Part shown: in pieces, positions 13,713 to 18,377 of the stretch | Layout: the number at the start of each line of letters is the position of its first letter | How positions within the stretch are numbered: the first letter of the stretch is position 1 | Assembly (NCBI GenBank): GCA_900769285.1 | Contig: CAAGGB010000336.1 | Span: forward strand, 1 to 18,377 | Length of the DNA: 18,377 nt | Direction: 5' to 3' | Source of the DNA: Victivallales bacterium | GTDB taxonomy: Bacteria; Verrucomicrobiota; Lentisphaeria; Oligosphaerales; Oligosphaeraceae | Notes under the pieces: model-generated | Told to the model about the DNA's origin: nothing | What the model saw: the letters and a program-made list of their open reading frames with translations, nothing else | Database searches by the model: none | Made by a program: the position numbers and the translations under genes

Positions 13713-14573
13713 ATGTTGGATCTGCATACCCACAGCAGCATGTCGGACGGGACGTTACGGCCTGCGGAGCTCATCGACGAGGCGGCGCGGGCGGGGCTGA
13801 CCGCGATAGCGCTCACCGACCATGACACCATCGCGGGGCTGGAGGAGTTTCTGGCGGCTGCGGCGGATCATCCGGAGCTAGTCGCCATTCCGGGCGTCGA
13901 ATTCTCGTGCTGCCTGGAGAAGGGAGACCACTGCCATATGGTCGGGCTGTTCGTCGACGGCGGCTGCCCGCGCCTGCGCGAGGCCTGCGGACAGTATGTC
14001 CGCTGGCGCGACGAGCGCAACGCCGAAATGGTGCGCCGCCTGAACGAGCAGGGCTATCCCCTGACGCTGGAGGAGGTCTTGGCCTGCCGCACTGTGCCAG
14101 GCGTCGTGGGGCGTCCGCACATTGCGGCCGTCCTGGTCGAGCGGGGCTATGTCCGGACGCAGAAGGAGGCGTTCGACACGCTGATTGGCCGTGGGCGTCC
14201 AGCCTATGTCCCGCGCTTCGTCCTGCCCGCGCGGGAGTGCCTGGACACCATCCACGCCGCCGGCGGGCTCGCCATCTGGGCTCATCCCATGACCAGGGGC
14301 AACATGACCATCGCCAAATGCGAGCGCATCATCCTCGAGCTCGCCCAGAATCATCTCGACGGCATCGAGGCGCACTACTCCGAGCACTCCCCGACCCAGG
14401 TCCGGAATGTCCTCGCCCTCGCCAGCAAGCACGGACTGCTCGTCAGCGGCGGCTCCGACTTCCACGGACAGAACCGCCCAGGCATCCGCCTCGGCGTCGG
14501 CTACGGCGGCCTCCGAGTCCCCGACGCACTCCTCGACGAGATGAGAAAGGAGTCCACAAAATACACAAAATAA
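13713..14573 (+). CDS. PHP-domain phosphoesterase (TrpH/RNase AM-like)
   Basis: 286 residues. It belongs to the polymerase-and-histidinol-phosphatase superfamily of metal-dependent phosphoesterases, closest in layout to TrpH/YciV (RNase AM, 3',5'-nucleotide bisphosphate phosphatase). The metal ligands are all visible: HTH (His5, His7), SDG (Asp12), TDHD (Asp36, His37), GVEFSC (Glu63), GRPHIA (His136), AHP (His191) and SDFHG (Asp249, His251). The residue 64-220 insertion is typical of the group. An upstream in-frame TTG at 13683 would add ten residues; ATG 13713 is preferred because homology begins at once (MLDLHTHS) and AGGGAGG is upstream. The final codons, STKYTK and the TAA stop, are supplied by a repeated A/C-rich motif, so the C-terminus is probably not conserved. 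Exact substrate is unproven. Confidence 0.9.
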   Translation: MLDLHTHSSMSDGTLRPAELIDEAARAGLTAIALTDHDTIAGLEEFLAAAADHPELVAIPGVEFSCCLEKGDHCHMVGLFVDGGCPRLREACGQYVRWRDERNAEMVRRLNEQGYPLTLEEVLACRTVPGVVGRPHIAAVLVERGYVRTQKEAFDTLIGRGRPAYVPRFVLPARECLDTIHAAGGLAIWAHPMTRGNMTIAKCERIILELAQNHLDGIEAHYSEHSPTQVRNVLALASKHGLLVSGGSDFHGQNRPGIRLGVGYGGLRVPDALLDEMRKESTKYTK

Positions 14574-14660
14574 GCAAAAAGGGGGGCTGTTCGCGGAGGA
14601 CGCCTAACATGCTGTCTTCAGCATACATAGAACGTCTGTGTCTTTTGTGTAGTTTGTGGA
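14553..14660. repeat. Convergent 3'-end element: inverted copies of the TCCACAAA motif around a small hairpin
   Basis: Copy 2 of the 18-base motif (14553-14570) and copy 3, on the reverse strand (14643-14660), match in 17 of 18 positions and face each other. Copy 2 encodes the last residues and stop of PHP; copy 3 starts 14 bases after the GSIII stop. Between them lies a 6-bp stem, ATGCTG-TCTT-CAGCAT (14609-14624), and a G-run (14581-14586). The region holds no gene. It may be a bidirectional terminator or a short interspersed repeat. Confidence 0.65.
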
Positions 14661-14674
14661 TGGAAAAGCAATCA

Positions 14675-16813
14675 TCAGTAGATGAAGAGCATCTCGCGGT
14701 ATTTGGGGAGCGGCCAGAGTGCGTCGTCGACGTGATGTTCGAGCTGGTCGACGACGGTTCGGAGTTCGGCGAGTGCGGCGATGATTTCGTCGTGCTGTCC
14801 CTTGAGTGCGCGGTCGAGGTTATCGGCGGCCTTGTCGAGTCGGTCGAGTCCGTCGCCGAGGATGCGCGTGGTGGTCTCGAGGGCGCGGAGTCCGTGCTGG
14901 AGGTCGGCCTGTCGCGCCTGCACGAGTGCGCTGGCGGCGTTGCCGAGCTGTCGGACGACGGCGGGCGCGATCATGCTGCGGACGATTTCGAGTCCGATTT
15001 CGCCCTCGATGCGGATGCGTCGGCCGTATTCCTCGAGGAAGACCTCGTGTCGTGAGGCGACCTCGACGCGTGAGAGGACGCCGTAGCGTTCGAAGAGCTC
15101 CTGGTTTTTGGGCAGGAGCATGGGTCGGATGGCCTCGATGGTGTTGGGGAGGTTGGGGAGTCCGCGGCGCGCGGCCTCGAGTTTCCAGGCGGCGCTGTAG
15201 TTGTCGCCGTTGAAGATGACGCGCTTGTGCTGGACGATGGTGGCGCGGAGGAGTGTCTGGAGCTGTGCGTGGAAGTCCTTTTGGGGGCTGAACGCGGCGA
15301 TGCAGTCGCTGAAGTGGTCGAGGGACTCGGCGACGATGGTGTTGAGGGTGGTGTTGACCTCGGCGCAGGGCTGGCTGGAGCCGGGCATCCGGAATTCGAA
15401 TTTGTTTCCGGTGAAGGCGAAGGGCGAGGTGCGGTTGCGGTCAGTGGCGTCGCGCGGGAGGATGGGGAGGGTGTCGACGCCGATGCGGAGCTTGCTGGAC
15501 TTGCGGGAGCCGGTGACGGTGCCGGCCTCGATTTGCTCGATGACGTCGGTGAGCTGGTCGCCGAGGAAGATGGAGATGATGGCGGGCGGCGCCTCGCCGG
15601 CGCCGAGGCGGCAGTCGTTGCCGGCGGTGCCGGTGGTGGCGCGGAGGAGGTCGGAGTGCTTGTCGATGGCGCGGATGACGGCGCAGAGGACGGTGAGGAA
15701 GATGGCGTTCTCGTGGGGCGTCTCGCCGGGGTCGAGGAGATTGCGTCCGCCGTAGGAGACCGACCAGTTGTTGTGCTTGCCGGAGCCGTTGACGCCGGCG
15801 AAGGGCTTTTCGTGGAGGAGGCAGACGAGGCCATGGCGCTCGGCGACGGTGCGCAGGACCTCCATCGTGAGCATGTTGTGGTCGATGGCAAGGTTCTGCT
15901 CCTCGAAGATGGGGGCAATCTCGAACTGGGCGGGCGCCGCCTCGTTGTGGCGCGTCTTGGCCGGGATGCCCAGACGCCACAGCTCCTGCTCCACCTCCGT
16001 CATGAACGCCGCCACGCGCGGCCGTATCGCGCCAAAGTAGTGGTCCTCGAGCTGCTGGTGCTTGGGCGGCGGCGCCCCGAACAGCGTCCGCCCCGTCTGC
16101 ACCAGGTCAGGGCGCTGCACGTAGAGCCGGCGGTCGATGAGGAAGTACTCCTGCTCGGGACCCATGGTGATGGCCGTGTGCGCCTCGGGCAGGCCAAACG
16201 CGCCCATCAGGCGCGAGACGGCGCGGCTCAGCGCCTGGATGGAGCGCAGCACCGGCGTCTTCTTGTCCAGGACTTCGCCCGTGTAGGAGCAGAAGACCGT
16301 GGGGATGCAGAGCGTGGCGCCGTTCGAGTGACGCTTGATGAACGCGGGGCTGGTCGTGTCCCAGGCGGTGTAGCCGCGCGCCTCGAACGTGCAGCGCAGT
16401 CCCCCAGACGGAAAGCTCGAGGCGTCGCTCTCGCCCATCACCAGGTTCTTCCCCGAGAACTCCAGGATGGCCTCGCCGTGCTCATGGAGCTCCAGGAACG
16501 CGTCGTGCTTCTCGGCGGTGCCGCCCGTCATGGGCTGGAACCAGTGCGTGTAGTGCGTCGCGCCGCGCTCCAGCGCCCACTCCTTCATGCCGTGCGCCAC
16601 GTCATTCGCGATGTTCGGGTCGAACGGCGACTCGCCGGCCAGCGTCGCCAGCAGCTTCTGCGCCGTGTCCTTCGCCAGATGCTTGCGGATGGCCGCCTCC
16701 CCGAACACATCCTCCCCATAGTGCCCGATGTCCACTTTCGTCGCCGCCGCCGGCGGCAGCCCCGGCAGGGACCCAATCGCCCCAATCGCCGACATCCGAT
16801 TGCTGTTGTCCAT
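14675..16813 (-). CDS. glnN: Type III glutamine synthetase (GSIII)
   Basis: 712 residues from ATG 16813; GSIII enzymes are about 700-730, far longer than GSI/GSII. It makes glutamine from glutamate, ammonia and ATP and is cytoplasmic, usually a dodecamer. Signatures are present: the N-terminal GSIII block with GMKEWALERGATHYTHWFQP, MGESDASSFPSGGLR, MGPEQEYFLID around residue 220 (metal-binding Glu), NEAAPAQFEIAPIFE (290-304), NGSGKHNNWS (342-351, ATP/glutamate site) and NKFEFRMPGSSQPCAEVNTTLN. The C-terminal part has the GSIII-specific helical tail. An upstream TTG at 16840 would add nine residues, but only ATG 16813 has a spaced AGAGG (8 bases). It is convergent with PHP and divergent from yejB. 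Leu codons are mainly CTG in the 5' part and CTC in the 3' part. Confidence 0.96.
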   Translation of the reverse strand: MDNSNRMSAIGAIGSLPGLPPAAATKVDIGHYGEDVFGEAAIRKHLAKDTAQKLLATLAGESPFDPNIANDVAHGMKEWALERGATHYTHWFQPMTGGTAEKHDAFLELHEHGEAILEFSGKNLVMGESDASSFPSGGLRCTFEARGYTAWDTTSPAFIKRHSNGATLCIPTVFCSYTGEVLDKKTPVLRSIQALSRAVSRLMGAFGLPEAHTAITMGPEQEYFLIDRRLYVQRPDLVQTGRTLFGAPPPKHQQLEDHYFGAIRPRVAAFMTEVEQELWRLGIPAKTRHNEAAPAQFEIAPIFEEQNLAIDHNMLTMEVLRTVAERHGLVCLLHEKPFAGVNGSGKHNNWSVSYGGRNLLDPGETPHENAIFLTVLCAVIRAIDKHSDLLRATTGTAGNDCRLGAGEAPPAIISIFLGDQLTDVIEQIEAGTVTGSRKSSKLRIGVDTLPILPRDATDRNRTSPFAFTGNKFEFRMPGSSQPCAEVNTTLNTIVAESLDHFSDCIAAFSPQKDFHAQLQTLLRATIVQHKRVIFNGDNYSAAWKLEAARRGLPNLPNTIEAIRPMLLPKNQELFERYGVLSRVEVASRHEVFLEEYGRRIRIEGEIGLEIVRSMIAPAVVRQLGNAASALVQARQADLQHGLRALETTTRILGDGLDRLDKAADNLDRALKGQHDEIIAALAELRTVVDQLEHHVDDALWPLPKYREMLFIY

Positions 16814-16853
16814 GAAGAACGCCTCTGATGAGATATCCAAAACGATAGTCTGT

Positions 16854-16876
16854 TTACAGTGATGGAAAAAATGTAA
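16854..16876. promoter_or_regulatory. Dyad TTACA-N13-TGTAA in the glnN leader
   Basis: TTACA (16854-16858) and TGTAA (16872-16876) form an inverted pair just downstream of the possible glnN -10 element. The right half is part of AAAAATGTAAT (16867-16877), which recurs at 16950-16960. Position and repetition suggest a repressor-type operator, but no regulator is identified. Confidence 0.35.
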
Positions 16877-16877
16877 T

Positions 16878-16905
16878 AATCTATACGTCCTTTCCCGTTT
16901 GACTA
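16878..16905 (-). promoter_or_regulatory. Possible promoter for glnN
   Basis: On the reverse strand TAGTCA (16900-16905), 16 bases, TAGATT (16878-16883), in an AT-rich stretch 65 bases before the glnN ATG. Both hexamers match four of six consensus positions. No sigma-54 (GG-N10-GC) element was found; a TGGCAC at 16974-16979 lacks the downstream half. Confidence 0.3.
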
Positions 16906-16944
16906 CTCCTTCTTCCCCGAAAATCCCGAAATTCTCTTCTGTCG

Positions 16945-16960
16945 ATTACAAAAATGTAAT
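16945..16960. promoter_or_regulatory. Perfect palindrome ATTACA-AAAA-TGTAAT in the glnN/yejB divergent region
   Basis: Six-base arms are perfectly complementary around a 4-base spacer. It lies upstream of the possible glnN promoter and about 44 bases before the candidate yejB -35, so a bound regulator could act on either gene. It shares the TGTAAT half-site with the dyad nearer glnN. Confidence 0.45.
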
Positions 16961-17003
16961 TTATGGGTCATATGTGCCATGTCATGTTTTCGTGTCGTGT
17001 GGT

Positions 17004-17032
17004 TTGACGGGTTTGGTGGCAGCGATTAGATT
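17004..17032 (+). promoter_or_regulatory. Candidate sigma70-type promoter for the yejB-like gene
   Basis: TTGACG (17004-17009, five of six consensus), a 17-base spacer and TAGATT (17027-17032) precede the permease ATG by 65 bases. This is the best-matching promoter pair in the window. Confidence 0.5.
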
Positions 17033-17096
17033 GAGTGTGTGGACATGGCGAGGGCGAGGCTGAGGTGGCGTGGTTGTTCAGGTTTTTGGGAGAGCG

Positions 17097-18140
17097 ATGG
17101 AACGGCTTGACTATTTTGTGCGGCGTCTGCTGCTGCTGGTGCCGACGTTTCTGGGTATCACGCTGCTGTGCTTCACGGTGATACAGTTTGTGCCTGGCGG
17201 GCCGGTGGAGCAGATGCTGCTGCGGATGCGCGGCGGCGCGGACGGTGGTGAGGCGGTGGTTTCGGGCGGCTCGTCGTCGGGCGGGGTGTCGGAGGAGCAG
17301 CGCGCGATGATTGTGGCGCACTTCGGGTTTGACCGTCCGTTTCATGAGCGCTATGTGAACTGGCTGGTGCGGGATCGTCTGGGGATGCGGATGGAGTCGT
17401 ACAAGTATCCGAACCGGACGGTGTGGCAACTGATCAGCGAGCGTTTTCCGGTGTCGCTGGTGTTTGGCCTGACGGGCTTTCTGGCGACGTATCTGGTGTG
17501 CATTCCGCTGGGCGTGCTGAAGGCGCTGCGTCATGGCCACGGGTTTGACCTGGCGTCGAGCGTCATCGTGTTCATCGGGTATGCGATACCGCCGTTCGCG
17601 CTGGGCATGCTGCTGAAGATGGCGCTGTGCGGGACGGTGGACGGACTGTGGGACCTGTTTCCCGCAACCGGCTTCACCTCGCCCGAGTTCGACGGGCTGA
17701 CGCTGTGGGGAAAAGTCCGCGACGTGGCCGCGCATATGCTGCTGCCGGTCGTGTGCTACATGACCGGCAGCTTCGCCGTGCTGACGCTCCTGATGAAGAA
17801 TTCGCTCCTGGAGCAGATCAACAGCGACTATGTGCGGACGGTGTACGCGAAGGGCGGCTCGACCGCGCGGGTGCTGTGGTGCCATGTGCTGCGCAATGCC
17901 CTCATCCCGATTGCGACGGGGTTCGGCTCCGTCCTGACGCTGATGTTCGCGGGCTCGGTCATCATCGAGCGCATCTTCGAGATACCCGGGATGGGCAGCC
18001 TCAGCATGGAGGCGATTGTCGCGCGTGACTACGCCGTCTTCATGGGCATCGTGGCGCTGACCTCCATCCTCGGACTGCTCGGAAACATCCTCTCCGACCT
18101 CTGCTATGTCCTCATCGACCCGCGCATCTCGCTGAAGTAG
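17097..18140 (+). CDS. yejB: Peptide ABC transporter permease, YejB/DppB family
   Basis: 347 residues. Integral membrane permease of a binding-protein-dependent peptide importer. The N-terminal RRLLLLVPTFLGITLLCFTVIQFVPGGPVEQ region (residues 9-39) is characteristic of YejB, as is the SYKYPNRTVWQLISERFP lead-in to the permease domain. A long external loop (about 36-108) contains a Gly/Ser-rich stretch. About six membrane helices are visible; the EAA loop that contacts the ATPase lies at about 239-268 (INSDYVRTVYAKGGSTARVL). A GTG at 17070 would add nine residues; ATG 17097 with GGGAG (17088-17092) is preferred and begins where the family does. Partners (yejE-like permease, ATPase, binding protein) are not in the window and may follow past the repeat-rich tail. 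DppB/OppB is the alternative assignment. Confidence 0.88.
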   Translation: MERLDYFVRRLLLLVPTFLGITLLCFTVIQFVPGGPVEQMLLRMRGGADGGEAVVSGGSSSGGVSEEQRAMIVAHFGFDRPFHERYVNWLVRDRLGMRMESYKYPNRTVWQLISERFPVSLVFGLTGFLATYLVCIPLGVLKALRHGHGFDLASSVIVFIGYAIPPFALGMLLKMALCGTVDGLWDLFPATGFTSPEFDGLTLWGKVRDVAAHMLLPVVCYMTGSFAVLTLLMKNSLLEQINSDYVRTVYAKGGSTARVLWCHVLRNALIPIATGFGSVLTLMFAGSVIIERIFEIPGMGSLSMEAIVARDYAVFMGIVALTSILGLLGNILSDLCYVLIDPRISLK

Positions 18141-18150
18141 TCGATCAATC

Positions 18151-18228
18151 GACAAAAAAAGCGGCTCCGAGGGTGAAGCACCGCCTCGCGGCTAGGGTCG
18201 CCCCTCCGGGGCTGCAATCTTTTTTGTC
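18151..18228. terminator. Terminator-like fold-back after the permease gene
   Basis: GACAAAAAAAG (18151-18161), ten bases after the stop, is the near-complement of CTTTTTTGTC (18219-18228). Inside is a GCCCC-TCC-GGGGC hairpin (18200-18212) followed after six bases by the T-run, giving a plausible intrinsic terminator on the forward strand; the A-run gives T7 on the reverse strand. Confidence 0.6.
18194..18213. repeat. AGGGTCGCCCCTYCGGGGCT repeat, copy 1
   Basis: 20-base hairpin-forming sequence identical at 19 of 20 positions to 18279-18298, differing only in the loop (TCC versus TTC). Loop change with a conserved stem suggests a structured, multi-copy intergenic element. Confidence 0.75.
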
Positions 18229-18234
18229 TGCGTT

Positions 18235-18272
18235 CCGGGGGTTCGCGCCGCTGCACGGCGCTTCACCCCCGG
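18235..18272. repeat. Nested stem-loop in intergenic repeat
   Basis: CCGGGGGT (18235-18242) pairs with ACCCCCGG (18265-18272); inside, GCGCCG (18245-18250) pairs with CGGCGC (18256-18261) around CTGCA. The two helices are separated by a small internal loop (TC opposite TTC). It lies between the two AGGGTCGCCCC copies and appears to be part of one composite repeat. Confidence 0.7.
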
Positions 18273-18278
18273 CTAATC

Positions 18279-18298
18279 AGGGTCGCCCCTTCGGGGCT
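18279..18298. repeat. AGGGTCGCCCCTYCGGGGCT repeat, copy 2
   Basis: Second copy of the 20-base hairpin, GCCCC-TTC-GGGGC at 18285-18297. After it come another short inverted pair, CCGCC (18304-18308) with GGCGG (18320-18324), and a purine-rich stretch with repeated GACGAGAGA-like units (18336-18367). No gene is seen from 18141 to the window end. Confidence 0.75.
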
Positions 18299-18377
18299 TG
18301 TTGCCGCCTCGCTTCGCTCGGCGGAAGGAAAGCAACGAGAGGGACGAGAGAGACGAGAGAAAAAAACGCCGAGCGAA

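Noticed and set aside
14553..14660. Miniature transposon (MITE) with terminal inverted repeats
   Set aside because: No target-site duplication is visible and the same motif occurs singly after the USP gene, so two facing 3'-end motifs explain the inverted repeat at least as well.
15227..16828. 533-residue forward open frame opposite GSIII
   Set aside because: Val/Gly/Glu-rich antisense shadow of a gene with intact glutamine synthetase signatures.
16974..16979. Sigma-54 promoter for glnN (TGGCAC on the reverse strand)
   Set aside because: The required GC half-site at the correct spacing is absent.

Overview
The window is GC-rich (roughly two-thirds G+C by eye) bacterial chromosome, densely coded. 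It holds a complete V/A-type (rotary) ATPase operon, the 5' half of an indolepyruvate:ferredoxin oxidoreductase alpha gene, a type III glutamine synthetase, a PHP-family phosphoesterase, an FHA/PEGA membrane protein and a YejB-type peptide ABC permease. A bacterial V-type ATPase together with GSIII, IOR and PEGA/FHA proteins suggests an anaerobe of the PVC superphylum (Lentisphaerota/Kiritimatiellota-like). That is an inference from gene content; there is no rRNA or marker gene in the window to prove it.

Layout: 1-859 (-) partial iorA. A divergent AT-rich intergenic region (860-1146) carries promoter-like sites on both strands. 1147-11189 (+) is a long co-directional block: PTS EIIA domain protein, V-ATPase subunits H/G, C, I, K, F, E, A, B, D, then a universal-stress-type protein. 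11190-11415 is a convergent intergenic region with a short repeat array and a perfect 18-bp stem hairpin. 11416-13554 (-) is the FHA-TM-PEGA protein. 13713-14573 (+) is the PHP protein, divergent from it. 14675-16813 (-) is GSIII, convergent with PHP. 17097-18140 (+) is the YejB-like permease, divergent from GSIII. 18141-18377 is a repeat-rich intergenic tail full of stem-loops.

The nine ATPase genes encode every subunit expected of a bacterial V/A-ATPase: the A3B3 head, D/F shaft, C connector, E and H/G stalks, and the I/K membrane motor. The flanking EIIA and stress-protein genes share the strand and may be co-transcribed, which would place ion-motive or ATP metabolism next to a PTS-type sensor; this is a hypothesis. 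GSIII assimilates ammonium. IOR alpha ferments or reassimilates aromatic 2-oxoacids. The permease imports peptides.

The most unusual signals are (i) an A/C-rich motif with core CACAAAAYAC, repeated in sense orientation just 3' of four different genes so that convergent pairs form fold-backs; (ii) an abrupt within-gene codon switch from CTG/GCG-type to CTC/GCC-type towards the 3' end of several genes; and (iii) the EIIA/V-ATPase/USP linkage with an uncommon subunit order.
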